Assembly (NCBI RefSeq): GCF_003129965.1
Contig: NZ_NRCJ01000015.1
Coordinates: forward strand, 1 to 56,770
Origin: Aggregatibacter kilianii
GTDB taxonomy: Bacteria; Pseudomonadota; Gammaproteobacteria; Enterobacterales; Pasteurellaceae
Length of the DNA stretch: 56,770 nucleotides
Direction of reading: 5' to 3'
In this document: positions 10,679-19,962 of the stretch, piece after piece
Layout of the letters: each line of letters starts with the position of its first letter
How positions within the stretch are numbered: position 1 is the first letter of the stretch
Translations under genes and position numbers: made by a program
Notes under the pieces: model-generated
Seen by the model: only the letters and a program-made list of their open reading frames with translations
What the model was told of the DNA's origin: nothing
Databases searched by the model: none

Positions 10679-11440
10679 ATGCCTAGCATCAGCGTTGCAA
10701 TGATTGTCAAAAACGAGGCGCACCATCTCGCATCCTGTTTGGATACGGTGAAAGATTGGGTGGATGAAATCGTGATTTTGGATTCGGGCAGCACCGACGA
10801 CACGCAACGTATCGCCGAACAATACGGCGCAAAATTTTATCGGAACACCGATTGGCCGGGCTTTGGCAAGCAACGCCAGCTTGCCCAGCAACAGGTCACA
10901 AGCGATTATGTGCTGTGGCTGGACGCCGACGAACGGGTTACGCCGGAATTACGCCAATCCATTCAAAACGCAGTGGCTCAGGACGCACCGAATACGGCAT
11001 ATAAAATCCCACGTTTAAGCGAGGTATTCGGCAGCCAAATTCGCCACTCGGGCTGGTATCCCGATTATGTGATTCGCCTGTATCGCACGGATTTCGCGCG
11101 CTACGGCGATCAACTGGTACACGAAAAAGTAGAATTACCCGCCAACGCCGACATTCAGAAATTAAACGGCGATTTGCTCCACTACACCTATCAAGATATT
11201 CATCATTATTTGGTGAAATCCGCCGGTTACGCCAAAGCCTGGGCGGAACAACGGGAAAAAGCCGGCAAAAAAGCCACCTTATGGCAAGGCATTAGCCACG
11301 CCATCGGCTGTTTTGTAAAAATGTATTTTGTACGCTTGGGATTTTTAGACGGCAAAGCGGGCTTGCTACTCGCAATTCTCTCCGCGCACTCGACGTTTGT
11401 GAAGTATGCGGATTTGTGGGTGCGGACGAGGGGAAAATGA
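10679..11440 (+). CDS. lgtF: LOS core glycosyltransferase, family 2 (LgtF-like)
   Basis: The 253-residue product is a GT-A family 2 transferase. It starts [17 protein letters not shown], has [10 protein letters not shown] near 33-42, and a DxD-like [11 protein letters not shown] near 81. In H. influenzae the homologue beside waaA/coaD adds glucose to heptose I of the inner core. The start at 10679 is chosen over an ATG at 10598 because AAAGGATA precedes it and the protein then begins at the first strand of the fold. The C-terminus has a hydrophobic segment near 215-240 that may contact the membrane. The exact sugar added is inferred. Confidence 0.8.
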   Translation: MPSISVAMIVKNEAHHLASCLDTVKDWVDEIVILDSGSTDDTQRIAEQYGAKFYRNTDWPGFGKQRQLAQQQVTSDYVLWLDADERVTPELRQSIQNAVAQDAPNTAYKIPRLSEVFGSQIRHSGWYPDYVIRLYRTDFARYGDQLVHEKVELPANADIQKLNGDLLHYTYQDIHHYLVKSAGYAKAWAEQREKAGKKATLWQGISHAIGCFVKMYFVRLGFLDGKAGLLLAILSAHSTFVKYADLWVRTRGK

Positions 11441-11444
11441 AATG

Positions 11445-11474
11445 AAAAAATGCAGCGTTTAGGCTGCATTTTTT
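11445..11474 (+). terminator. Rho-independent terminator after lgtF
   Basis: Stem AAAAAATGCAGC/GCTGCATTTTTT with a six-base loop. The symmetric A and T runs would let it work in both directions, between lgtF and convergent pssA. Confidence 0.85.
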
Positions 11475-11513
11475 GATCTTGAAAAACGTTTTGAAAAACC
11501 ACCGCACTTTCCG

Positions 11514-12881
11514 CTACAAAATCATCTTCACTAATTTATCCGCTTTAATGCGGGCGAATTTTTTCAGCAGTTTTTGTACCGGCGCCGGGTATTGATCCAT
11601 CTCTTCCAATTCGGTGTAGTGTTTTAACACCGTGGTGTGCTGGCGGATGTGTTCCAGTTCTTTTAACACTTGTGGACGCAGTTGCTGTTTCGGGTCGTGA
11701 ATAAATAAACCGTTTTCCGCATCCAACCGCCAAGCGCGCGGGTTAAGGTTATTGCCGGTAAGCAGAATATAATTTTCATCCACCCAAATGCCTTTCAGGT
11801 GATAAGTATTGTCGCCGTCTTGCCACATTCTTACGGAAAGTTGCCCTAGCGAAATTTCCCGTTCAAATTTTTTGCTGAAACGGCGCAAATTGCTTTCGTA
11901 TAAATACGGCAACGCCCCCGCCATTTTAAACGGTTGATCAGGCGGAATATAAAAATCGTTCGCCACTTTATTACCGACGATAATTTCAATTTGTTTGCCT
12001 TTGCCGAGCAAATAGCGGATTTTTTGCTGCAAAGTATTCGGAAAATTGAAATATGGCGTGCAAATGGTCAATTTTTCTTCCACCAACTGGAACAAATCTT
12101 CAATTGTCGCATTCAGAATATTTCCCGCGCCGCCCAAACCGAATAACGGGGTAATCGTTAATTCATCACCAAAAGACACCGCACTTGGTAACTGATATTG
12201 CGCATAAGCCGCAAGATTTTTACGAAAGGCACGAATATTGCCGCGAATTTCTTTGGTTTTCGGCGGGTTGGCGGCATCCAACGGCAACACCACATCAGAA
12301 TCCAACAGGTTCTGGCGCACGAAATTCACCATAGCATCGGCTAACGCGGGATGGGTGATTTTTTGATAACGATCGTAACGGTATTTCTCATTTTGCTGTA
12401 AATACACGTTATTAATGCTGGCGCCGCTGTAAAGCACAGTGTCGTCAAACACAAAGCCTTTAATGTGCAGAACACCAAACACTTCTCGGGTATTAATCGG
12501 CACACCGAAGAACATATGCGGATCCTCGGCAAGTTGATATTTCTGGCGGGTTTCGTAATACCAATCGGCATTGGTAGCGCTTTTCTCCGCACCTAACAAA
12601 TTGCGCTGCGCGCGATGCCAATCAATTAAAATTTTTACTTCCAGTTTCGGTTTATCTTGCTTTGCACGATAAATTTCGTCCAGAATCTCTTGCCCTGCCT
12701 CATCATTTTGCCAGTAAAGTGCGGTCACAATAATGCGCGTTTTTGCTTGCCGGATAAGTTGAATAATCTCGCTTTTAAACGCCGTCGGACTATAAATAAA
12801 TTCCACCTGCTCCGCCTGCAAAGTCAAACATGGTAGGCTTTCAAGACGCTTGCGGGCACGTTCGGTTTTATCTGTAAACAT
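11514..12881 (-). CDS. pssA: CDP-diacylglycerol-serine O-phosphatidyltransferase PssA
   Basis: Makes phosphatidylserine from CDP-diacylglycerol and serine, the committed step to phosphatidylethanolamine. The 455-residue protein is of the E. coli type, a phospholipase D-superfamily peripheral membrane enzyme and not the membrane-embedded type. It has two HKD-type motifs. HIKGFVFDD lies at 139-147, and YHLKGIWVDENYILLTGNN lies about 355-373. Length is the same as the family. Divergent yfiF starts 182 bases upstream; that gap has TATAAT at 12990-12995 for the yfiF direction. Confidence 0.93.
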   Translation of the reverse strand: MFTDKTERARKRLESLPCLTLQAEQVEFIYSPTAFKSEIIQLIRQAKTRIIVTALYWQNDEAGQEILDEIYRAKQDKPKLEVKILIDWHRAQRNLLGAEKSATNADWYYETRQKYQLAEDPHMFFGVPINTREVFGVLHIKGFVFDDTVLYSGASINNVYLQQNEKYRYDRYQKITHPALADAMVNFVRQNLLDSDVVLPLDAANPPKTKEIRGNIRAFRKNLAAYAQYQLPSAVSFGDELTITPLFGLGGAGNILNATIEDLFQLVEEKLTICTPYFNFPNTLQQKIRYLLGKGKQIEIIVGNKVANDFYIPPDQPFKMAGALPYLYESNLRRFSKKFEREISLGQLSVRMWQDGDNTYHLKGIWVDENYILLTGNNLNPRAWRLDAENGLFIHDPKQQLRPQVLKELEHIRQHTTVLKHYTELEEMDQYPAPVQKLLKKFARIKADKLVKMIL

Positions 12882-13063
12882 AAAATTCTCTATAAAGACG
12901 CAATGAATAAGAACGTAAATGCATTTTAATTAGCCCCGTAGTTTACAATATTTATCACCCGCCTTGGTAGAAAAAAGGTTTTTTTTCGTTATAATGCTCA
13001 CACTTTTACACTAAAAATGAACAAAATCCGTTCATTTTCCCGCTACTCACATCGGCATGCACT

Positions 13064-14146
13064 ATGAACCAACAATCAAACAAACCGACCTTTAAATCCG
13101 CCAATAAATCTTTTCAGGGAAAACCGTTCAACGAGCGCAGCGTCGGCGCAGACCACAAAAAACGCGATAAAAACCGACCGCATTTTAACTCACCAAAATC
13201 CGATTCACGCCAAGAGTTCACTCGAAATAAAGACACCAAACCCAAATTCAAACGCAGCGAACCGCAAGAAAAAACCTTACATATTGCCGAAAGCACCATG
13301 AAAAAAGCGGGCGGTGCCGAGGGCGGCGTGAAAGTGACGGTGAAAAGCAGTCGTTTCGATGATAAACCGAGAGAGAAAAAAACCGGCCCGCTGTCGCCGC
13401 GCGCACCGGAAAAAATCAAAAAAAATCGGGCGGAAGAAATGAAAGTTTACGGCGAAAACGCCTGTTTAGCGTTGTTTGAACAACGCCCGGGCAGTATCGT
13501 GCGCTTGTGGGTGACGGTGCAAACGGCGCATAAAATCGGCGATATTTGCAGTTATTTAGCCGCCAACAAAAAGGTGTATCACATCGTCGATAACGACGAG
13601 CTCACCAAAGTCAGCGGCACCGAACACCACGGCGGCATTTGCATGCTGGTGAAAAAAGCCCATCCGTTCACGTTGCAAGGCTATTTGGACGTGCCTCACC
13701 AAGAAGATTGTTTGGTGCTGTTGGATGGTGTCAATAACGCCCAAAACATCGGCGGCATTTTACGCACCTGCGCCTTTTTCGGCGTGAAAAATATCATCGT
13801 GGAAGACGCGGAAAGCCTGAATTCTGCAGTAACGCTACGCGTCGCAGAAGGCGGTGCGGAATATGTTCGCGTACTGGAAACCGACGATACCCGCAACGCC
13901 CTTGCGCAATTGCGCCAAGCGGGCTATCAAATCGTTCACGTCTGCCACGACAAAAACGCCGGCGCACTGGATAAAGTGCGGTTAAAAAATAAAACGGTTT
14001 TCGTGTTAAGCGAAGGCTCCACCGAAGCCTTGGCAGAAAAAACCGACGAACAGGTTCGCCTGTCTTTCGACAGTCCGCTGAAAAACGGCTTAAACGTGTC
14101 GGTTAATGCGGGGATTTTATTGGCGAAGTGGTATTTTAATGAGTAG
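13064..14146 (+). CDS. yfiF: SpoU/TrmH-family RNA methyltransferase YfiF
   Basis: A 2'-O-ribose RNA methyltransferase of the SPOUT class; its target RNA is not established. The 360-residue protein has a basic, low-complexity N-terminal extension (about 1-125). A small substrate-binding domain follows (EMKVYGENACLALFE near 126-140), then the SAM-binding knot. Knot motifs are NNAQNIGGILRTCAFFG near 226-242, VFVLSEGS near 310 and NGLNVSVNAGILLA near 340. Its last codons overlap the start of an AT-rich unknown gene by eight bases. Confidence 0.88.
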   Translation: MNQQSNKPTFKSANKSFQGKPFNERSVGADHKKRDKNRPHFNSPKSDSRQEFTRNKDTKPKFKRSEPQEKTLHIAESTMKKAGGAEGGVKVTVKSSRFDDKPREKKTGPLSPRAPEKIKKNRAEEMKVYGENACLALFEQRPGSIVRLWVTVQTAHKIGDICSYLAANKKVYHIVDNDELTKVSGTEHHGGICMLVKKAHPFTLQGYLDVPHQEDCLVLLDGVNNAQNIGGILRTCAFFGVKNIIVEDAESLNSAVTLRVAEGGAEYVRVLETDDTRNALAQLRQAGYQIVHVCHDKNAGALDKVRLKNKTVFVLSEGSTEALAEKTDEQVRLSFDSPLKNGLNVSVNAGILLAKWYFNE

Positions 14147-14567
14147 AGTTATCAGTTTCAGAACATTAATACCTAATTTTATTCCAAGTAAAAATATTGG
14201 TGTAAATGGGTTAGGTATAATTTATGGAAATATTGAATTTGCACGAGGTCATTGCTTTATTAGTGCAAGTATCTTTATGCATAACACATCAGTAAAAAAT
14301 AACTGCATATTTATTATTAAAATAACAGTTATTGATCAAAATTACCGAACTATTCATGAAAATATATTAAAAATTGATACCAGCCAAAGTTACATGCTTG
14401 CGTCCGATCAACGATTTTTAGGAGAAACCTCTTTCCATGTACCTTCTGCGTATAAAGGGAAGAAGCTAAAAATAAAAATGAGCATGCAATGTATCTATGA
14501 TTCAGGTTCTGGGCTAGTAACAAACTGGTTTCCATCAACACATACCGAAGAGGTTATTGCAGAATGA
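14139..14567 (+). CDS. Unknown AT-rich small protein downstream of yfiF
   Basis: I do not recognise this 142-residue protein. It has no obvious signal peptide or long membrane helix. It alternates short hydrophobic and polar stretches (CIFIIKITVIDQNYRTIHEN), suggesting a beta-rich fold. The ATG at 14139 is chosen, not 14106, because it opens just inside the yfiF stop (ATGAGTAG) and looks translationally coupled. The DNA is visibly more AT-rich than its neighbours and contains no uptake signal, which suggests recent acquisition. It overlaps the next gene by four bases (ATGA), so the two form a pair. Confidence 0.6.
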   Translation: MSRVISFRTLIPNFIPSKNIGVNGLGIIYGNIEFARGHCFISASIFMHNTSVKNNCIFIIKITVIDQNYRTIHENILKIDTSQSYMLASDQRFLGETSFHVPSAYKGKKLKIKMSMQCIYDSGSGLVTNWFPSTHTEEVIAE

Positions 14568-15115
14568 AAAAATTTGTCATTTTTCTTGCGGTAACAATCG
14601 CTTTCATTTCTTCCTTTTATTGGCACAATAATAAACAAGATCAAGATCTGTTTAATGAATACCAACAAAGATATATTTCAAGTTTACAAACCAACAATCA
14701 CAAAGAATTTATAAGCTTGGCTTCCGATATTGAGAAAATTCTAATTAAAAATAATAGTGAAAAATGGCAATTAATGTACGTAAACATTCTTGTTGCACAG
14801 TTGCATGAATATGAAAAAGCTGTAGATATAATGGAAACTATGCCGATAATGCATAAAGATGCCGCTTTAGGATTAGGTTTATGTATGTTAAAAGAACGTT
14901 TAGAAAAACCCTATAAAACTTGCTATCAAGATGTCATTAATAATGTGCCGGAGCCTAAATATAATGATATGAATTACTGGGCAGCGGCAGCCGCATTAAG
15001 CTTACCTTATACAAAAGAGGATATGGATAAATCGGAAATCTCGCGTGAGCTTCTTGATGAGTATTTCGCCACTGTTTCAAATAGAAAGAGATTTTTACAA
15101 GAAATGTTTCCCTAA
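14564..15115 (+). CDS. Unknown AT-rich protein with N-terminal membrane anchor
   Basis: I do not recognise this 183-residue protein. Residues 3-19 (KFVIFLAVTIAFISSFY) form a signal anchor or uncleaved signal peptide, so the rest probably faces the periplasm. The remainder is helical, with repeats of short helices (NEYQQRYISSLQTNNHKEF; EKWQLMYVNILVAQLHEYEK), reminiscent of TPR-like proteins. It is coupled to the preceding unknown gene through an ATGA overlap and ends three bases before convergent yfhL. No uptake signal is present. The pair could be an effector/immunity-like or surface module, but nothing in the sequence decides this. Confidence 0.6.
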   Translation: MKKFVIFLAVTIAFISSFYWHNNKQDQDLFNEYQQRYISSLQTNNHKEFISLASDIEKILIKNNSEKWQLMYVNILVAQLHEYEKAVDIMETMPIMHKDAALGLGLCMLKERLEKPYKTCYQDVINNVPEPKYNDMNYWAAAAALSLPYTKEDMDKSEISRELLDEYFATVSNRKRFLQEMFP

Positions 15116-15118
15116 CCT

Positions 15119-15409
<291 letters not shown>

Positions 15410-15445
15410 TTATAATCAATACGCTAACAAAATTAAAGGAATTTT

Positions 15446-16141
15446 ATGGATCAAAAACGTATGTTATTGCTGTCATTTTTCGTGGTGGCGTTTTTAATGT
15501 TTTTACTTGCCGGTTGGTATTATTTTTCTAAACAAAAACAAGCCGTTGGCGTGGTAATCGATCGGGATTACGATTACATCATGAAAAACGATCCCATCGG
15601 GCAGAACAAAAAAGCGCGTACCGATTATTACACGCTGGTGTTGTCTTGGTCGCCGGCATTTTGCGAACGTCAACGTAAACAATACGGCGAGGATTTGCCG
15701 AATTCCTTGCAATATCAATGCGGTTTGACTCAACAATTCGGTTGGATCGTACACGGTTTGTGGTCACAAAACGAACAGGCGAGACGGGTTTCCGATCATC
15801 CGCGTTTTTGTCAAGGCGACTTACCAAAACTGTCACAAGAGCTTATCGAACGCTATTTGCCGGAAATGCCCGGCGCCAATTTGATCCAGGGAGAATGGGA
15901 AAAACACGGCGCCTGCATTTTTAACAATGCGCAGGATTATTTAGAAAAGATCAAAAATTTATACCGCACTTTAAAGCTGCCGAATTACGAATTAAGCCGT
16001 ACCGAGCTTTTTAAATGGATGAAAAAGAATAACCCGCAGTTGCAGGATGTTTATCTTGGTGCGGCACGTAACGAATTATTTATTTGCTACGATTTAAACT
16101 GGCAAGTGATTGATTGCCCGCGCAATCGCACCGGTTATTAA
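15446..16141 (+). CDS. Ribonuclease T2 family protein (RNase I-like)
   Basis: A secreted or membrane-anchored RNase T2-family endoribonuclease. The 231-residue protein has an N-terminal hydrophobic segment (residues 6-27) serving as signal peptide or anchor. Both catalytic motifs are present: FGWIVHGLWSQ near 98-108, with the first histidine, and GEWEKHGAC near 150-158, with the Glu-Lys-His set. Cysteines likely form disulfides in the periplasm. The ATG has a good AAAGGA site. It may scavenge nucleotides from host or environmental RNA (inference). Confidence 0.88.
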   Translation: MDQKRMLLLSFFVVAFLMFLLAGWYYFSKQKQAVGVVIDRDYDYIMKNDPIGQNKKARTDYYTLVLSWSPAFCERQRKQYGEDLPNSLQYQCGLTQQFGWIVHGLWSQNEQARRVSDHPRFCQGDLPKLSQELIERYLPEMPGANLIQGEWEKHGACIFNNAQDYLEKIKNLYRTLKLPNYELSRTELFKWMKKNNPQLQDVYLGAARNELFICYDLNWQVIDCPRNRTGY

Positions 16142-16183
16142 ATAATTTTGAGAATCGTTTGCGTAGGATCAAAGGAATTGAGG

Positions 16184-16211
16184 TTACAAGCTACTTAGAT
16201 CAGGGTATAAT
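16184..16211 (+). promoter_or_regulatory. pgk promoter
   Basis: TTACAA (16184-16189), a 16-base spacer and a perfect TATAAT (16206-16211), 48 bases before the pgk start. Confidence 0.6.
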
Positions 16212-16258
16212 ACGGGACAGTTTTTATTTTAAATTTTTAACAAGCAAAGAGGTAAATT

Positions 16259-17422
16259 ATGTCAGTAATTAAGATGACCGATTTAGATTTGAACGGTAAA
16301 CGCGTATTTATCCGTGCCGACCTGAATGTGCCGGTAAAAGACGGTAAAGTCACTTCCGATGCGCGTATTCGTGCCACCATCCCAACCTTAAAATTAGCCT
16401 TGGAAAAAGGCGCTAAAGTGATGGTCACCTCCCACTTAGGTCGTCCGACCGAAGGTGAATTCAAACCTGAAGATTCCCTCCAACCTGTTGTTGATTATTT
16501 AAACGAGCATCTTGATGTGCCGGTACGTTTGGTGCGTGATTACCTCGACGGTGTTGATGTGAAAGCCGGCGAAATCGTGGTGTTAGAAAACGTTCGCGTG
16601 AACAAAGGCGAAAAGAAAAACGATCCTGAATTAGGCAAAAAATACGCCGCACTTTGCGATGTGTTCGTGATGGATGCTTTCGGTACCGCACACCGCGCGC
16701 AAGCCTCAACTTATGGCGTGGCAGAATTTGCACCGGTTGCCTGTGCAGGTCCGTTACTTGCCGCAGAATTAGATGCCTTGGGCAAAGCGTTAAAAGAACC
16801 GGCACGTCCGATGGTGGCTATCGTGGGCGGCTCTAAAGTTTCAACTAAATTAGAAGTATTGAACTCCCTGTCTAAAATCGCTGACCAAATCATCGTGGGT
16901 GGCGGTATCGCCAATACCTTCATCGCAGCAGCAGGTCATAATGTCGGTAAATCTTTATACGAAGCGGATTTAATCCCGGTTGCCAAAGAATTAGCGGCAA
17001 GCACCGACATTCCTGTGCCGGTTGATGTGCGCGTCGGTACTGAATTCTCCGAAACTGCACCGGCAACAGAAAAATCCGTGACCGAAGTGAAAGATGACGA
17101 ATCTATCTTCGACATCGGCGACAAATCTGCTGCACAACTTGCAGAAATCATCAAAAATGCGAAAACTGTTTTATGGAATGGTCCGGTAGGCGTGTTTGAA
17201 TTCCCGAACTTCCGTAAAGGTACGGAAATCATTTCTCACGCTATCGCCGACAGCGACGCCTTCTCCATCGCGGGCGGCGGTGATACGCTTGCGGCAATCG
17301 ACTTGTTCGGTATCGCAGATAAAATTTCTTATATCTCCACCGGCGGCGGTGCGTTCTTAGAATTCGTCGAAGGCAAAACCTTACCGGCAGTAGAAATTCT
17401 TGAGAAACGCGCGAACGGTTAA
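16259..17422 (+). CDS. pgk: Phosphoglycerate kinase Pgk
   Basis: Cytoplasmic glycolytic enzyme converting 1,3-bisphosphoglycerate and ADP to 3-phosphoglycerate and ATP. The 387-residue length matches bacterial Pgk. Motifs include [13 protein letters not shown] near residues 16-28, [12 protein letters not shown] near 58-69, and the C-terminal nucleotide site GGGDTLAAI near 339-347. AAAGAGGTAAATT precedes the ATG. fbaA follows after 115 bases that contain a palindromic repeat pair, so the two glycolytic genes may still share a transcript. Confidence 0.97.
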   Translation: MSVIKMTDLDLNGKRVFIRADLNVPVKDGKVTSDARIRATIPTLKLALEKGAKVMVTSHLGRPTEGEFKPEDSLQPVVDYLNEHLDVPVRLVRDYLDGVDVKAGEIVVLENVRVNKGEKKNDPELGKKYAALCDVFVMDAFGTAHRAQASTYGVAEFAPVACAGPLLAAELDALGKALKEPARPMVAIVGGSKVSTKLEVLNSLSKIADQIIVGGGIANTFIAAAGHNVGKSLYEADLIPVAKELAASTDIPVPVDVRVGTEFSETAPATEKSVTEVKDDESIFDIGDKSAAQLAEIIKNAKTVLWNGPVGVFEFPNFRKGTEIISHAIADSDAFSIAGGGDTLAAIDLFGIADKISYISTGGGAFLEFVEGKTLPAVEILEKRANG

Positions 17423-17439
17423 TTTAACCACAAATAATC

Positions 17440-17505
17440 GTAGGGTGGGCTTGCCAGCCCACCAATATTTCTGAATCTAACGGTGGGTTAGCAAACCCAC
17501 CCTAC
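17440..17505. repeat. REP-like palindrome pair between pgk and fbaA (GTAGGGTGGG family)
   Basis: Two hairpins face each other. GGTGGGCT/AGCCCACC lies at 17444-17463 and GGTGGGTT/AACCCACC at 17482-17501. The outer arms GTAGGGTGGG (17440) and CCCACCCTAC (to 17505) are inverted copies. This arrangement is typical of REP doublets mobilised by RAYT transposases. It could also stabilise or attenuate the pgk-fbaA message. Confidence 0.75.
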
Positions 17506-17537
17506 CAGTTCAATTAGATAAAAAAGGAAACACAACT

Positions 17538-18617
17538 ATGGCTAAATTATTAGATATCGTAAAACCGGGCGTGCTTACCGGTGAAGATGTGCAAAAAGTA
17601 TTCGCATATGCGAAAGAACACGGCTTTGCTATTCCTGCCGTAAACTGCGTAGGTTCCGACTCCGTCAATGCCGTATTGGAAACTGCCGCCCGTGTGAAAG
17701 CCCCGGTGATCGTTCAATTCTCTAACGGTGGTGCGGCGTTCTATGCAGGTAAAGGCATTAAGCCGACCAGCGGAGCCCGTCCTGACGTATTAGGTGCCAT
17801 CGCAGGTGCGAAACACGTTCATGCTTTAGCCAAAGAATACGGTGTGCCTGTGATTTTACACACCGACCACGCCGCGAAAAAATTACTGCCATGGATTGAC
17901 GGCTTACTTGAAGCCGGTGAAAAACACTTCGCCGAAACCGGTCGTCCATTATTCTCTTCCCACATGATTGACCTTTCCGAAGAACCGATGGATGAAAATA
18001 TGGCAATCTGCCGCGAATACCTTGCCCGCATGAGCAAAATGGGCATGACGCTTGAAATCGAAATCGGTATCACCGGCGGTGAAGAAGACGGTGTGGACAA
18101 CTCCGACGTAGATGAATCCCGTCTTTATACCCAACCGTCCGATGTACTTTACGTTTACGATCAATTACATCCGGTCAGCCCGAACTTCACCGTTGCGGCG
18201 GCGTTCGGTAACGTACACGGCGTGTACAAACCGGGTAACGTAAAATTAAAACCGTCTATTTTAGGCGCAAGCCAAGAATTCGTGGCGAAAGAACGTAATC
18301 TTCCTGCGAAACCGATTAATTTCGTCTTCCACGGCGGTTCCGGTTCTTCCCGTGAAGAAATCCGCGAAGCCATCAGCTACGGTGCAATCAAAATGAACAT
18401 CGACACCGACACGCAATGGGCATCTTGGGACGGTATCTTAAACTTCTATAAAGCGAATGAAGCATATCTTCAAGGTCAATTAGGTAACCCTGAAGGTCCG
18501 GACTCTCCAAACAAGAAATACTACGATCCGCGCGTTTGGTTACGCAAAATGGAAGAGTCTATGTCTAAACGCTTAGAACAATCCTTTGAAGACCTCAACT
18601 GCGTTGACGTTTTATAA
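17538..18617 (+). CDS. fbaA: Class II fructose-bisphosphate aldolase FbaA
   Basis: Zinc-dependent aldolase that cleaves fructose 1,6-bisphosphate into glyceraldehyde 3-phosphate and dihydroxyacetone phosphate. The 359-residue length matches E. coli FbaA. Zinc and substrate motifs are HTDHAAKKL near residues 108-116, NVHGVYKPGNV near 224, HGGSGSSREEI near 264 and MNIDTDTQWA near 285. AAAAAGGAAA precedes the ATG. It lies downstream of pgk and is closed by a strong uptake-signal terminator. Confidence 0.97.
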   Translation: MAKLLDIVKPGVLTGEDVQKVFAYAKEHGFAIPAVNCVGSDSVNAVLETAARVKAPVIVQFSNGGAAFYAGKGIKPTSGARPDVLGAIAGAKHVHALAKEYGVPVILHTDHAAKKLLPWIDGLLEAGEKHFAETGRPLFSSHMIDLSEEPMDENMAICREYLARMSKMGMTLEIEIGITGGEEDGVDNSDVDESRLYTQPSDVLYVYDQLHPVSPNFTVAAAFGNVHGVYKPGNVKLKPSILGASQEFVAKERNLPAKPINFVFHGGSGSSREEIREAISYGAIKMNIDTDTQWASWDGILNFYKANEAYLQGQLGNPEGPDSPNKKYYDPRVWLRKMEESMSKRLEQSFEDLNCVDVL

Positions 18618-18638
18618 TTAAAAAACACCGTAAAAACC

Positions 18639-18671
18639 GACCGCACTTTGCGAAAGTGCGGTCATTTTTTT
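18639..18671 (+). terminator. Uptake-signal hairpin terminator after fbaA
   Basis: GACCGCACTTT/AAAGTGCGGTC (11-bp stem, loop GCG) followed by ATTTTTTT. It is made from two inverted DNA uptake signals. Confidence 0.9.
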
Positions 18672-18687
18672 AAGCGTTTTATTGCCG

Positions 18688-19962
18688 ATGATGAACATGA
18701 CAAAAAACAAATTTGCCTCCCCCGCGTGGTTTATTAATGCTACCTTGGTATTCTTTTTTACCTGCCTGCTTTTGCTGAAACAGGGCTATAATTATGCCCC
18801 GGCAATCTTATCTTTAATGGGGGTGGGATTTTTCATTTATCGCTTAATTCGCAAGCCGAATGATAATCCCGGCGACACCGGCAGCGACAGCGTTTTTATC
18901 GCCGCTCTGCTCTTTTATGTGACGCTATTCTCCCTTTCCATTTTGTATCATCACGGCAAAATTCGGGAATTTGATAACCCGAGCCGTATTTTGTTTTTTT
19001 TAACCTTATTGCCTTTATTCGCGCGCTATCCGATTCGCTTTCATTGGCTTTTGCACGCCATTCCCTGGGGCAGTCTGATTGCCGGTATCACCGCCATTAT
19101 TCACCGTTTTGTGCTGCATTATGAAATGGCGTTTATGTACCAAATGCACATTCAGTCGGGCGATATTGCCATGTCGCTGGGGATGTTTTCTTTAGCCGTC
19201 ACCTTTTATTTTTTCATCAGACGACAATATCGCGTCGGCGCCTTATATTTCGCCTTCAGCCTGATGGGTGTGTTCGCCAGTTTATTATCTACCGCGCGCG
19301 GCGGTTGGATTGGCGTGCCGTTTGTGATCAGTTTAATCTTATTCGCTTACCACCGTGCTTTATCGAAAAAATTCTTCGGCGGATTTTTTATTCTCCTCGC
19401 CCTGATTGCCACCACCGTCGCTATGTTGCCGAACACCAAAATTAAGGAACGCATCGCAGCGGCAGAATACGACATCACCGCTTATTTTCAGAAAAATAAC
19501 GGTTCCACCTCCGTGGGCGCGCGTTTTGATATGTGGAAAAGCGCCATGTTAATGGCGCAGGAAAAACCGATTTTCGGCTGGGGCGTGCAAGGCGTCACCG
19601 AAAAACGCAAACAACAGTATGAACAAGGCTTAATCAGCCAATACGCTGCCTCCTTTAATCATGCGCATAACCAATATTTCGACGATTTATCCAAACGCGG
19701 TATTTTAGGGTTGCTTGCCTTACTTGGTGTGTTTTTCGTGCCGTTGCGCTTTTTTATGCGACACCTCAAAAGCACTGATGCCGAACTGAAACTGGCTTCA
19801 TTGTTAGGCGCGGTACACATTGTTTCCGTGATGTTCTATTGTTTTAGTCAGGGATTTTTCAGTCACAATTCGGGCAATATTTTCTATTTTTTCCCGGTTA
19901 TCGTCTTTTACGCGTTAGTGAAACAACTTAACGCCGAAGCTGAGAACAATCGTCATGCATAA
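18688..19962 (+). CDS. waaL: O-antigen ligase / WaaL-like membrane protein (Wzy_C domain)
   Basis: A polytopic inner-membrane protein of 424 residues with roughly ten to twelve membrane segments. The Wzy_C/WaaL family usually joins or polymerises glycans on the periplasmic face. The large periplasmic loop region holds SVGARFDMWKSAMLMAQEKP and GWGVQGV. It also has FNHAHNQYFDDLSKRGILG, carrying the histidine typical of ligases (HAHNQY). A TTG at 18682 is also in frame; ATG 18688 is used here, with ATG 18691 or 18697 also possible. It overlaps pldB by eight bases. The ligated glycan is unknown. Confidence 0.72.
   Translation: MMNMTKNKFASPAWFINATLVFFFTCLLLLKQGYNYAPAILSLMGVGFFIYRLIRKPNDNPGDTGSDSVFIAALLFYVTLFSLSILYHHGKIREFDNPSRILFFLTLLPLFARYPIRFHWLLHAIPWGSLIAGITAIIHRFVLHYEMAFMYQMHIQSGDIAMSLGMFSLAVTFYFFIRRQYRVGALYFAFSLMGVFASLLSTARGGWIGVPFVISLILFAYHRALSKKFFGGFFILLALIATTVAMLPNTKIKERIAAAEYDITAYFQKNNGSTSVGARFDMWKSAMLMAQEKPIFGWGVQGVTEKRKQQYEQGLISQYAASFNHAHNQYFDDLSKRGILGLLALLGVFFVPLRFFMRHLKSTDAELKLASLLGAVHIVSVMFYCFSQGFFSHNSGNIFYFFPVIVFYALVKQLNAEAENNRHA

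Noticed and set aside
16141-16170. Cra-like GAATCGTTT upstream of pgk
   Set aside because: Only half of the motif fits (TGAGAATCGTTTGC); the second half is poor, unlike the strong site at 45333.
18682-18690. TTG start for the WaaL-like gene
   Set aside because: Several ATG codons follow within 15 bases and no Shine-Dalgarno site favours the TTG.
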